From Streptomyces sp. 135 (GTDB lineage Bacteria; Actinomycetota; Actinomycetes; Streptomycetales; Streptomycetaceae): DNA of 64,000 nt. Of the stretch, positions 44,464 through 52,593 are shown piece by piece. A model generated the notes under the pieces. The model had not been told where the DNA came from. It ran no database searches and worked only from the letters and a program-made list of their open reading frames with translations. Location: the NCBI RefSeq assembly GCF_020026305.1, contig NZ_CP075691.1, forward strand, positions 2,418,001 through 2,482,000. The letters run 5' to 3'. Positions within the stretch are counted from its first letter, which is position 1. Every line of letters begins with the position of its first letter. Both the position numbers and the translations under genes were made by a program.

Positions 44464-44973
44464 GTGAATCGCATGCGCACGTCCGTCGCGGTCCTGGCCA
44501 CCGCAGGAGCACTCACCGCAGGTCAGCTCGGCGTCGCGGGCGCCGCGTCCGCGTCGGAGGGGCCGGCCGCACGGGCCGCCTCGGCCGCGCCGAGCGCCGC
44601 TCCGCGCAGCTCGGGCTGCCCGATCGACATCGTCTACACGTCCCGCTTCCAGATCGACAGGAACGGGTGGGTGACCAACGGGGGCCTGTACTTCGGACTG
44701 AAGAACAAGAGCAGCAAGAGCTTCAAGAAGGTCACCTTCACCGTGACCAACGTGAAGAACATCCGCTTCGGCCGGGCGACGCCCAAGGGCGGCAAGGTCA
44801 CGCACAAGACGTCCAAGACCGTCTCGGTGTACGACAAGAGCCTCGCGGGCAAGGCCAAGCTCGGCGTCAAGGTGCGGACGCGCCTGCTGAACAAGAACAC
44901 CTACAAGGTGAAGTTCGCCGTGCGCGGCAACGGCTGGAACTGCGCCGTCGACCAGGGCACCTGGGGCGCCTGA
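44464..44973 (+). CDS. small secreted protein, hypothetical
   Basis: A 169-residue protein. A signal peptide (VAVLATAGALTAGQLGVAGAASA) precedes a basic, beta-rich domain with two cysteines (SSGCPIDIVY and NGWNCAVDQG), which may form a disulphide. The Lys/Ser-rich middle (KNKSSKSFKKVTF) suggests an immunoglobulin-like fold. GAAGAGG lies 11 bases before the GTG at 44464. It converges on the Rsm22-like gene with one base between stops. I do not recognise a family. Confidence 0.75.
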   Translation: MNRMRTSVAVLATAGALTAGQLGVAGAASASEGPAARAASAAPSAAPRSSGCPIDIVYTSRFQIDRNGWVTNGGLYFGLKNKSSKSFKKVTFTVTNVKNIRFGRATPKGGKVTHKTSKTVSVYDKSLAGKAKLGVKVRTRLLNKNTYKVKFAVRGNGWNCAVDQGTWGA

Positions 44974-44974
44974 G

Positions 44975-45976
44975 TCACCCTTCGGACCGGGGCGGCCACG
45001 CGTCGCCCCAGTCCGTGTCGCGTGCCGCGCGGTAGAGGGGGCCGTGGCGCTTGGTCACGGTCTCCCTGCGCAGCCGCTCCTCGGCCCCGCACAGGTCGAG
45101 GAGCACCTGCCCCTTGCGGATCTGCGGCCGGCGGATGACGCGGTCCACCGGCGGGACCGGGTCGAAGCGGGTCGCCGCGACGTAGCTGAACTTCTCGTCC
45201 TCGTACGCCAGTGAGCCGCCCTTGACCTGGCGGTGCAGGGACGACCTGCTGACGCGCGCCGAGAAGTGGCACCAGTCCGTGCCGGGCTCGATGGGGCACG
45301 CCGCGCTGTGCGGGCAGGGTGCGGCGACGCGGTATCCCGCCGCGATCAGCCGGTCACGCGCCTCGATGATGCGCGCGTAGCCGTCGGGGGTGCCCGGCTC
45401 GACGATGACGACGGCCTGCGTGGCCGCGGCGGCCGCCGCGTCGACGACGGAGCGCCGGTCGGCCTCCGTCAACTCCTTCAGGACATACGACACGGTGACG
45501 AGGTCGGTGTCGTCGATGGCGAGGGACGCCCCGATGCGTTCCCGCCGCCACTGTACGGAACTCAACTGCGGTGCGGCTTCGGCGAGTTCACGGCCGAGGG
45601 CGAGCGCAGGCTCGGCCCAGTCGAGGACCGTGACGGGGCGTACGCCGTCCCAGGTGGCCGCGGCGGCCCAGATCGCCGCGCCGGTCCCGCCGCCGACGTC
45701 CACCTGGCTGCCCGGCGCCCATCCCTCGGGCGCCGCGTCCGCGAGGGCGGCGAGGGCGGACCGCACGGCCTCGAAGGTGGCGGGCATGCGGTAGGCGGCG
45801 TACGCGGCGACGTCCGCGCGGTCCCGCAGGATCGGCGCGTCGGTCGGGGTGCGTCCCCGATAGCTGCCGATCAGCCGCTCGACGGCCTGCGCGGCCTGCG
45901 TGGGCGGCACCCCGTCCAGCGCCCTCGCGAGGGCGCCGCTCAGGGTTTCGGCCGGGGAGTCGTTCAGGTCGTTCAC
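44975..45976 (-). CDS. Rsm22-family small-subunit rRNA methyltransferase-like protein
   Basis: A 333-residue protein with a Rossmann methyltransferase core (SQVDVGGGTGAAIWAAAATW) and the Rsm22 family's later cysteine block CPHSAACPIEPGTDWCHF plus a distant LLDLCG. These four cysteines match the layout that binds a 4Fe-4S cluster in mitochondrial METTL17/Rsm22, which helps assemble the small ribosomal subunit. The bacterial function is unproven. The ATG at 45976 starts a short helical tail. It lies downstream of the serine hydrolase gene but after a 268-base repeat-bearing gap, so it probably has its own promoter. Confidence 0.88.
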   Translation of the reverse strand: MNDLNDSPAETLSGALARALDGVPPTQAAQAVERLIGSYRGRTPTDAPILRDRADVAAYAAYRMPATFEAVRSALAALADAAPEGWAPGSQVDVGGGTGAAIWAAAATWDGVRPVTVLDWAEPALALGRELAEAAPQLSSVQWRRERIGASLAIDDTDLVTVSYVLKELTEADRRSVVDAAAAAATQAVVIVEPGTPDGYARIIEARDRLIAAGYRVAAPCPHSAACPIEPGTDWCHFSARVSRSSLHRQVKGGSLAYEDEKFSYVAATRFDPVPPVDRVIRRPQIRKGQVLLDLCGAEERLRRETVTKRHGPLYRAARDTDWGDAWPPRSEG

Positions 45977-46070
45977 CCAGCGAGTCTACGGGGGCGGCGG
46001 GTCCCGTCCTTTCGGCGCCATCGCGTCTGCCGCCGCTGCCTTCTGGCGTCTGCGGGCCGAGTATGGCCGT

Positions 46071-46139
46071 TCGCGCAGTTCCCCGCGCCCCTAGGGGAGC
46101 GGTGCTCGGGCCCCGTCAGGGGCGCGGGGAACTGCGCGA
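46071..46139. repeat. 22-bp inverted intergenic repeat (Streptomyces type)
   Basis: TCGCGCAGTTCCCCGCGCCCCT at 46071-46092 and its exact reverse complement at 46118-46139 flank 25 bases. A third partial copy (GTTCCCCGCGCCCCT) lies at 46220-46234. From memory this is a repeat seen in many Streptomyces intergenic regions. Confidence 0.85.
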
Positions 46140-46154
46140 GCAACCCCCGAAGCG

Positions 46155-46197
46155 CCGCAGACGCGTCTGCTAAGCAACCCCGCACACGCGTCTGCGG
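46155..46197. terminator. 12-bp perfect hairpin followed by CTTTT
   Basis: CCGCAGACGCGT and ACGCGTCTGCGG form a perfect 12-bp stem around 19 bases, followed on the plus strand by CTTTTCC. It lies between two minus-strand genes, so it is not oriented as a normal terminator for them on the T-run side. Confidence 0.45.
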
Positions 46198-46244
46198 CTT
46201 TTCCTCGGCTGAGCGCGCCGTTCCCCGCGCCCCTGACGGGGCCC

Positions 46245-47375
46245 TTACGGGGCCGCCGCGCGCGCAAGCCTCGTGGCCGCGGCCGCGCGGGGGCCGCTGT
46301 CCGGGGGCCTGCGCCGCGGGTGCACCGTGTTGGCCAGGAGGATCAGGAACGTGTCGGTCGCCGCGTCGATGACCAGGGACGTTCCCGTGAAGCCCGTGTG
46401 GCCGGCCGCGCCGCGGCCCGCCAGTTCCCCCATGAACCACGGCTGGTCGATGGCGAAGCCCAGGCCGGAGCCGGTGAACAGCAGCTCCACGAAGTCGGGG
46501 CCGAGGATGCGGGCCCTGCCGTAGGAGCCGCCGCACAGCAGGGTGCGGCAGAACACCGCCAGGTCGCGGGCCGTGGAGAAGAGGCCCGCGTGCCCGGCCA
46601 CGCCACCGAGCGCCCACGCGTTCTCGTCGTGGACGACACCCCGCAGCATCCCCCGGTCGGCCTTCGCCCACGGCTTGCGCTGGTCCTCGGTCGCGGCGGC
46701 GTCCGGGCGGGGCCCGAAGCCGGTCGCCGTCATGCCGAGCGGCCGGGTGATGCCCTCGCGTACGAGGGCGTCCAGGGGGCGGTGGGTGAGGCGCTCCAGG
46801 ACGTGCTGGAGCAGCAGCATGTTCAGGTCGGAGTAGACGTACTCGCCGGGCTCGGTGACCGGCGCCTCGGCACACAGGGCCGCGAGGCGCGAGGCGTCGT
46901 CCGGACAGTCGTACAGAGGGAGTTCGGGGCGCAGACCCGAGGTGTGCGTGAGCAGTTGTCGCACCGTGATGCCGTGCTCGGCGGCGGCCCGGAACTCGGG
47001 GACGTACGCCCCGACCAGCGCGTCGATGCCGAGCGTGCCGCGCTCCAGCTGCTGCACGGCGGCGACGGTGGTGAAGAGCTTGGTGAGCGAGGCCAGGTCG
47101 AAGGGCGTGTCGGTGCGCATCGGCACCTGCCACTCGTGCGGCAGCTCGACGCCCGCGTCGGTCGTCGGGTCGTACGAGGCGTAGCGCACCGCCCGGCCCG
47201 CGGCGGCCTCGGCCGCGATCACGGGGCCGCGGCCCACGATCACCACGGCGCCCGCGCACCAGGGCCGCTCCCCGCGCGGCAGCTCGCGCACCTCGGCGAC
47301 GAGGCGGCCGATCTCGTCCGGGTCGAGGCCCGCGCGGTCCGGGGTGCCGGTGCGCAGGAGCCGTGGTGCGCTCAG
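46245..47375 (-). CDS. serine hydrolase (beta-lactamase/class C type)
   Basis: A 376-residue cytosolic serine hydrolase of the beta-lactamase superfamily. DLASLTKLFTT contains the SxxK motif, VYSDLNMLLLQ the YxN-like motif and GHTGFTGTS the HTG equivalent of KTG. Such proteins are esterases or D-peptidases. The start is unusual: the frame has no ATG, GTG or TTG near the expected N-terminus, but CTG at 47375 overlaps the Bcr-type exporter's stop (CTGA) and follows a GGAGGAGG tract by about 7 bases. The next candidate, a GTG 29 codons in (EVREL), would cut off conserved-looking sequence. It is coupled to the exporter. Confidence 0.85.
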   Translation of the reverse strand: MSAPRLLRTGTPDRAGLDPDEIGRLVAEVRELPRGERPWCAGAVVIVGRGPVIAAEAAAGRAVRYASYDPTTDAGVELPHEWQVPMRTDTPFDLASLTKLFTTVAAVQQLERGTLGIDALVGAYVPEFRAAAEHGITVRQLLTHTSGLRPELPLYDCPDDASRLAALCAEAPVTEPGEYVYSDLNMLLLQHVLERLTHRPLDALVREGITRPLGMTATGFGPRPDAAATEDQRKPWAKADRGMLRGVVHDENAWALGGVAGHAGLFSTARDLAVFCRTLLCGGSYGRARILGPDFVELLFTGSGLGFAIDQPWFMGELAGRGAAGHTGFTGTSLVIDAATDTFLILLANTVHPRRRPPDSGPRAAAATRLARAAAP

Positions 47376-48658
47376 TGGTCCGCCTCCTCCGTGGGCCCGT
47401 GCTGCCAGGGGCGGCACAGTCCCACGAAGCACGCGATGGCCGCCAGCGCGCAGACCAGCTGGACGACGGCCATCGGGACGGCCGTGTCCTCGCCCGCGAT
47501 GCCCACGAGCGGCGAGGCGATCGCGCCGATGAGGAAGGAGGTGGTGCCGAGGAGCGCGGAAGCGGAACCGGCCGCGTGGGGCGTGCGGGTGAGGGCCAGG
47601 GACTGGGTGTTGGGCATGGCCAGGCCCATCGCCGACATCAGGACGAACAGCCCGGCGGCGACGGGGAGCAGGCCGACTTCGCCGAAGACGCCGGCCGTCA
47701 TGAGCAGCAGCGCGGTCGCGGCGACGGTGATGGTCGTCAGGCCGAACGCGAGCGCCTTGTTGAGGCTCACGCGGCCGACGAGGACCTTGCCGTTGATCTG
47801 GCCGACGGCGATCAGTCCGACGGAGTTGACGCCGAAGAGGAGGCTGAAGGTCTGCGGGGAGGCGCCGTAGATCTCCTGGATCACGAAGGGCGAGGCGGAG
47901 ATGTACGCGAAGAGCGCGGCGAACGCGAAGCCGCCCGCGATCATGTAGCCGGTGAAGACGCGGTCGGTCAGCAGCGACCTCATCGTGCGCAGCGCCTCCA
48001 CCGTGCCGCCGCTGTGCCGCTTCTCGGGGGCGAGGGTCTCGGGCAGGCGCCGCCACACCAGGAGGGTCAGCGCGATGCCGACGCCCGTGAGGACGACGAA
48101 GATGCCGCGCCAGTCGGTGAAGCGCAGGACCTGGCCGCCGATGAGGGGCGCGACGACGGGGGCGACGCCGGAGATCAGCATCAGGGTGGAGAAGAAGCGG
48201 GCCATCTCCACGCCGTCGTACAGGTCGCGGACGATCGCGCGGGCGATGACGATACCGGCCGCCCCTGCGAGGCCCTGGAGGAGGCGGAAGCCGATGAGGA
48301 GCTCCGCGGTGGGCGCGAAGGCGCAGATGGCGGTGGCGAGGATGTAGACGAGCAGACCGATGAGGAGCGGGCGGCGGCGCCCCCACTTGTCGCTCATCGG
48401 GCCGACGACGAGCTGTCCGAGTGCCATGCCCATCAGGCAGGCGGTCAGGGTCAGCTGGACGGTGGCGGCCGGGGCGTGCAGGGCGTCGGTGACCTCCGGC
48501 AGGGCCGGGAGGTACATGTCCATGGAGAGCGGGGGGACGGCGGTGAGGCCGCCGAGTACGAGGGTGACCAGGGCCCCGGTGCGGCGGAGGGCGGCGGTGC
48601 CCTTGGGCTCCGCCGCCTTCGGTATCTGGTGTTCCGTGGTCTGCCCGCGCTCAGGCAT
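47372..48658 (-). CDS. Bcr/CflA-family MFS exporter
   Basis: A 428-residue, 12-helix major facilitator protein of the Bcr/CflA drug exporter family. PPLSMDMYLPALPEVTDALHA in helix 1 and GPMSDKWGRRRPLLIG (motif A) are diagnostic, as is RDLYDGVEMARFFSTLMLISGVAPVVAPLIG in the middle, split over two helices. It would export drugs or dipeptides. Its stop overlaps the start of the serine hydrolase gene, so the two are coupled. It is divergent from the PIG-L gene with 220 bases between starts. Confidence 0.92.
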   Translation of the reverse strand: MPERGQTTEHQIPKAAEPKGTAALRRTGALVTLVLGGLTAVPPLSMDMYLPALPEVTDALHAPAATVQLTLTACLMGMALGQLVVGPMSDKWGRRRPLLIGLLVYILATAICAFAPTAELLIGFRLLQGLAGAAGIVIARAIVRDLYDGVEMARFFSTLMLISGVAPVVAPLIGGQVLRFTDWRGIFVVLTGVGIALTLLVWRRLPETLAPEKRHSGGTVEALRTMRSLLTDRVFTGYMIAGGFAFAALFAYISASPFVIQEIYGASPQTFSLLFGVNSVGLIAVGQINGKVLVGRVSLNKALAFGLTTITVAATALLLMTAGVFGEVGLLPVAAGLFVLMSAMGLAMPNTQSLALTRTPHAAGSASALLGTTSFLIGAIASPLVGIAGEDTAVPMAVVQLVCALAAIACFVGLCRPWQHGPTEEADH

Positions 48659-48878
48659 CGCGCCCCTCCCGGTCGATTGGATCCGCCGTCCATGGTCGCA
48701 GCTCCGGGTGCGTGGTCGGGACCGGTTCGCGCCCCGGGGGCGGCTTCGCGGGCGTCGCCCCGGGAGTTTGTGTGACGACCTGAAGTCACACTCGTTTGGC
48801 TTCAGCACCGGGCCATTCCATCGGCCCCCGGCTTCGCGGAAGAAGCCGGAGAAGCAGAAGAAGCGGGGGTGACACGCC

Positions 48879-50222
48879 ATGCGCATACACAGGCTGGCGT
48901 CGACTGTGCTCATCGGCCTCGCCGCCCTGGCCTTCACCCTGCCCGCGCCGGCCCCGTCGGCCGGTGGCGCCCAGTGCCGTGACACGACGCTGGTCGGGGT
49001 GGCGCACCAGGACGACGACCTGCTGTTCATCAATCCGGCGGTCGCCGAGGACTTCGACCGGGGCAGCTGCCTGCGCGTCGTGTACGTGACGGCGGGGGAC
49101 GCCCATCTGGAGTGGGCGGGCGGGTATGTCGGCCGCCGGGAGAGGGGCGTGCAGCAGGCGTACAGCGCTCTCGCCGGGCGGCCGATGCGCCCCGGGGAGC
49201 CGACCCCCTGGCAGGTTTCCCCGGTGCGGGCCGGCGGGCGGACCGTGCACGGTGTGCGCCTGGACAACGGCCCGCTGCGGCCCGACATCCGGCTGCTGTT
49301 CCTGCGGCTGCCCGACGGCGGCTGGCGCGAAGAGGCGTCGCGGCGCCGGAGCCTGCTGGCCCTCTTCCAGTCCAGGGTCCGCTCGCTCCGCGCCGTGGAC
49401 GGCTCCGCCCGGTACACGGAAGCGGCGCTGATCGCCACGCTGGCCGCTCTCATCGAGCTCTTCCGGCCGGGCACCGTCCGCACGCTGGACTTCGCCAACA
49501 CCGCGCTGAGGTCGTCCGGCGAGAGGTGGGCCGACCACAACGACCACGCGGTCACCGGCCGGTATCTCCGCCTGGCGGCCCTCAGAGCGCGTCCGCAGGG
49601 GCGGCCGCCGCGCCTGAGGGGATACGAGGGGTACGGGACCGCCGTGCGCCCGCCCAATCTCGACGCCGCCCGAGCCGCCCGCAAGGCCGCCGTGTTCGCG
49701 CACTACTACATCCATGACGAGCGGCGGGGGAACAGCTGCCCGGGGCATTACTGCGCGCCCACCAGGAAGGTGGCGCCCCAGTACGAGCGCTGGCTGGAGC
49801 GGAGCTACGCGCGCCCGGTGCCCGATCCCCGTCCCGGCACCGTCGTCTCCTGGATCGGCTCCACGGCCACCGGCTTCACCACGTCCGATCTCTGTCTGAC
49901 GCGGGACCGGGGCACGGTCCGCTCCGCCCCGTGCAACGGCACGGTCCGCCAGCGCTGGCGTCTCACGGACGGCGTTCTGCGGGCGGAGAGAACGTGGAGC
50001 GGTGACGTCGGCCCTCGCTGCGTACACGTCGCGGGCCGGGGCGTCGTGCTCGCCTCCTGCGCCCGCGCCCCGGCCCGGTGGACGATCACGCCGCGCGGGC
50101 AGTTGCGCACCGGCGAGGGGTGTCTGACCCAGGACGACCTGCTGCGGCCGCGCCCGGGTCTGCGGCTGGCCGCGTGCGCCGCGGAAGATCCGGGGCAGCG
50201 CTGGTTCACCCGGTTCCGGTGA
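48879..50222 (+). CDS. secreted PIG-L deacetylase with ricin-like C-terminal domain
   Basis: A 447-residue secreted protein with an N-terminal signal peptide (STVLIGLAALAFTLPAPA). The PIG-L domain has HQDDD at 43-47 and HNDH at 220-223, the zinc and catalytic residues of sugar N-deacetylases. From about 310 a ricin-type beta-trefoil follows, shown by repeats ending QRWRL, ARWTI and QRWFT and by paired cysteines. The C-terminal lectin would anchor it to polysaccharide. Similar fusions occur in Streptomyces; the substrate is unknown. It is followed by a large glycosyltransferase gene on the same strand, 133 bases on, so a joint role in a glycan is possible. Confidence 0.88.
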   Translation: MRIHRLASTVLIGLAALAFTLPAPAPSAGGAQCRDTTLVGVAHQDDDLLFINPAVAEDFDRGSCLRVVYVTAGDAHLEWAGGYVGRRERGVQQAYSALAGRPMRPGEPTPWQVSPVRAGGRTVHGVRLDNGPLRPDIRLLFLRLPDGGWREEASRRRSLLALFQSRVRSLRAVDGSARYTEAALIATLAALIELFRPGTVRTLDFANTALRSSGERWADHNDHAVTGRYLRLAALRARPQGRPPRLRGYEGYGTAVRPPNLDAARAARKAAVFAHYYIHDERRGNSCPGHYCAPTRKVAPQYERWLERSYARPVPDPRPGTVVSWIGSTATGFTTSDLCLTRDRGTVRSAPCNGTVRQRWRLTDGVLRAERTWSGDVGPRCVHVAGRGVVLASCARAPARWTITPRGQLRTGEGCLTQDDLLRPRPGLRLAACAAEDPGQRWFTRFR

Positions 50223-50355
50223 CGGGTCAACGCGGCGACGGCCCGTTCACCGTACGGAGTGCCCCTCGTGTTCCGAGGCGTGTGCTCACCGGAAGAGGGC
50301 CCGGGGCGTGGAAACGTGTCCGGCCTCACCCGATTGCCGACCTGGGCAAGGCTCG

Positions 50356-52593
50356 ATGAAAATCTCCTTTCTGCTGCAGAACGCCTACGGGATCGGTGGC
50401 ACCGTCCGCGCCACCTTCAACTGTGCCGGTGCCCTCGCCGAGCGCCATGACGTCGAGATCGTCAGCGTCTGGCGCACGCACGACAGGCCCTGTCTGCCGC
50501 TCAGCGGAGAGGTCCGGCTGCGGCCGCTGATCGACAGACGCCCGAACGCGCCCCGCAACGACCTCGGCAGCGCGCTGCTCGGCACCCCGAGCGCGCTGGT
50601 CCCCCCGTTCGAGGCGCGCGGGGCCGGCTTCGACGGCCTCACCGACCGGCGGGTGGCGCGGTTCCTCGGCCGTACCGACGCCGACGTGGTGGTGGCCACC
50701 AGGCCCGGCCTGGTGATCTACCTGGCCGCGTTCGGCCGCCGCCACTACCTGCGGGTCGGTCAGGAGCACCGGGTCTACGGCACGCACGAGCCCGGGATCC
50801 GCGCCGCCCAGGACACCGCCATCGCCGCGCTGGACGCGCACACCACCATCACGGAGGCGGACGCCGTCACGCACCGCAGGCGCCTCGCGGCCACGGGCAC
50901 CCCGATCGTGGCCGTCCCCAACGCCTCGCCGCCGCCCCTGCTCACCACCGCGCCGGGCGGCGAGGCACCGCTCGTCATCGCGGGCGGGCGCCTCATCCCG
51001 GTGAAGCGGTACCACCTCCTCGTGGAGGCCTTCGCCGCGGTGGCCGCCGCGCACCCGCGGTGGAAGCTGCGGATCTACGGCCGCGGCCCCAAGCACGGCG
51101 CGCTGCGCGCCCGCATCGACGAACTCGGCCTGAGCGACCACGTCTTCCTGATGGGCGCCAACCCGTCCCTCGCCACGGAGTGGGCCAAGGGGGCGATCGC
51201 CGCCGTCACCTCACGCGAGGAGTCGTTCGGCATGACCATCGTGGAGGCCATGGGGTGCGGCACCCCCGTGGTGGCCACCGACTGCCCGCACGGGCCCGCC
51301 GAGATCATCCGGGACGGCGAGGACGGTCTGCTCGTCCGCTCGGGCGACCGCGACGCCGTGGCCGGGGGCCTGCTGAGGCTCATCGAGGACGACGGGCTGC
51401 GGCGGGCCATGGGCAGCGCCGCCCGGCGCAGCGCCGAGCGGTACGCGCCGGAGAACATCGCCCGGCGCTACGAGGAACTGTTCGAAGGTCTGCGCGCCAC
51501 CGCCCCGCCCGCCCCGGTCCCGCTCGACCGCCGTGTGGTGGCCGGTGCCGGGCGTGCCCGCGCCGCCGCCCGGCAGGCCCTGCGCCGGACCGTCCACCGG
51601 GCCCGGCGGTGGCGCTCGGCGGGCCCCGGCCCACTGCGTCCGACGTCCACCTGCGCGGTCGACGCGGCGGGCGATCTCGTCGTACGGCTGGACCGGGCCG
51701 GGCTGCCCGGCGGCGCGTTCACGCTGACGGCGACGTTGCGGGGGTCGGACGGCCGGGGCTGCCATCTGGTCGAGATGCCGCTGCGGCGGCCCGAGAGCGA
51801 CGAGGCGCCGTGGACGGCCGTGCTGGAGCGCCGGGCCCTGCCGCTCGCGGAAGGCCGCTGGGATCTCCATGTCGTCCGCTCGGACGACGGGGCGCGGCGC
51901 CGTGTCGCCTCATCGGCGGTCGAACAGCAGAGCCTGCTCAGCCTGGAGCCGCCGCCGGGAGCGCCGTTCAGCTGGTGGATTCCGTACGCGACCGTCAAGG
52001 ACAACCTCTCCGTACGGACCTGGCACCGCCCCGCGCACGCGGAGGCGAGCGCCCTGACCACCGACGCGGCGTCGTGCACGGTCGAAGGCACGCTGCACAG
52101 CGCGCGGTTCGTGCCGGGGCGGCGTCCCCGTCTCCTCGCCGTCCCGCGCCACGACCCGTCCGCCGCCTTCGAGACCGAGGTGGCGACGCTCGGCGCGGAC
52201 CGCTTCCGCTTCCGTCTGGCGTACTCCCGTGCGCTGGAGGCCTGCGGCGGCGAAGCGGCGACCTTGGACCTGGCGCTGCGGCTGTCCCCCGGGGCCGAGC
52301 CGGTCCGCGTGGCGCGCGTCATCGGTGACGTCGTCGACCGCAGGCGCACCGACGTGTATCCGGCCGCCGAGGTGCCCGGCCCCCGGGACGGCGCCGCCGC
52401 CTCGGTGCGCCCGCGCTTCACCGCCGCCAACGACCTGTCCCTGGTGGTCAGGACGGGGCCGGCGGATACCGGTGCCTACGCGGGCCGCAGCCCTGGGTCG
52501 CCCGCCTCCGTCACGAAGGACGCCGCCGTCCTGATGGGCGCTCCCGGGGTGGTGACCGACGAGACCGTCTTGAAGTCCGCGCGCGCGGACTGA
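50356..52593 (+). CDS. GT4 glycosyltransferase with beta-rich C-terminal region
   Basis: A 745-residue protein. An N-terminal GT-B fold (KISFLLQNAYGIGGTVRATF) and GGRLIPVKRYHLLVEAFAAV then SREESFGMTIVEAMGCGTPVVATD, with the EX7E-like region, place residues 1-390 in GT4. A further roughly 320 residues are beta-strand rich, with repeats of hydrophobic strands (FTLTATLRGSDGRGC), as seen in glycerol-phosphate or teichoic-type transferases of Streptomyces. The ATG at 50356 is chosen as the Rossmann strand starts there. Odd: the last 39 residues are read from antisense of phoD (see finding), so the natural end may be lost. Confidence 0.88.
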   Translation: MKISFLLQNAYGIGGTVRATFNCAGALAERHDVEIVSVWRTHDRPCLPLSGEVRLRPLIDRRPNAPRNDLGSALLGTPSALVPPFEARGAGFDGLTDRRVARFLGRTDADVVVATRPGLVIYLAAFGRRHYLRVGQEHRVYGTHEPGIRAAQDTAIAALDAHTTITEADAVTHRRRLAATGTPIVAVPNASPPPLLTTAPGGEAPLVIAGGRLIPVKRYHLLVEAFAAVAAAHPRWKLRIYGRGPKHGALRARIDELGLSDHVFLMGANPSLATEWAKGAIAAVTSREESFGMTIVEAMGCGTPVVATDCPHGPAEIIRDGEDGLLVRSGDRDAVAGGLLRLIEDDGLRRAMGSAARRSAERYAPENIARRYEELFEGLRATAPPAPVPLDRRVVAGAGRARAAARQALRRTVHRARRWRSAGPGPLRPTSTCAVDAAGDLVVRLDRAGLPGGAFTLTATLRGSDGRGCHLVEMPLRRPESDEAPWTAVLERRALPLAEGRWDLHVVRSDDGARRRVASSAVEQQSLLSLEPPPGAPFSWWIPYATVKDNLSVRTWHRPAHAEASALTTDAASCTVEGTLHSARFVPGRRPRLLAVPRHDPSAAFETEVATLGADRFRFRLAYSRALEACGGEAATLDLALRLSPGAEPVRVARVIGDVVDRRRTDVYPAAEVPGPRDGAAASVRPRFTAANDLSLVVRTGPADTGAYAGRSPGSPASVTKDAAVLMGAPGVVTDETVLKSARAD

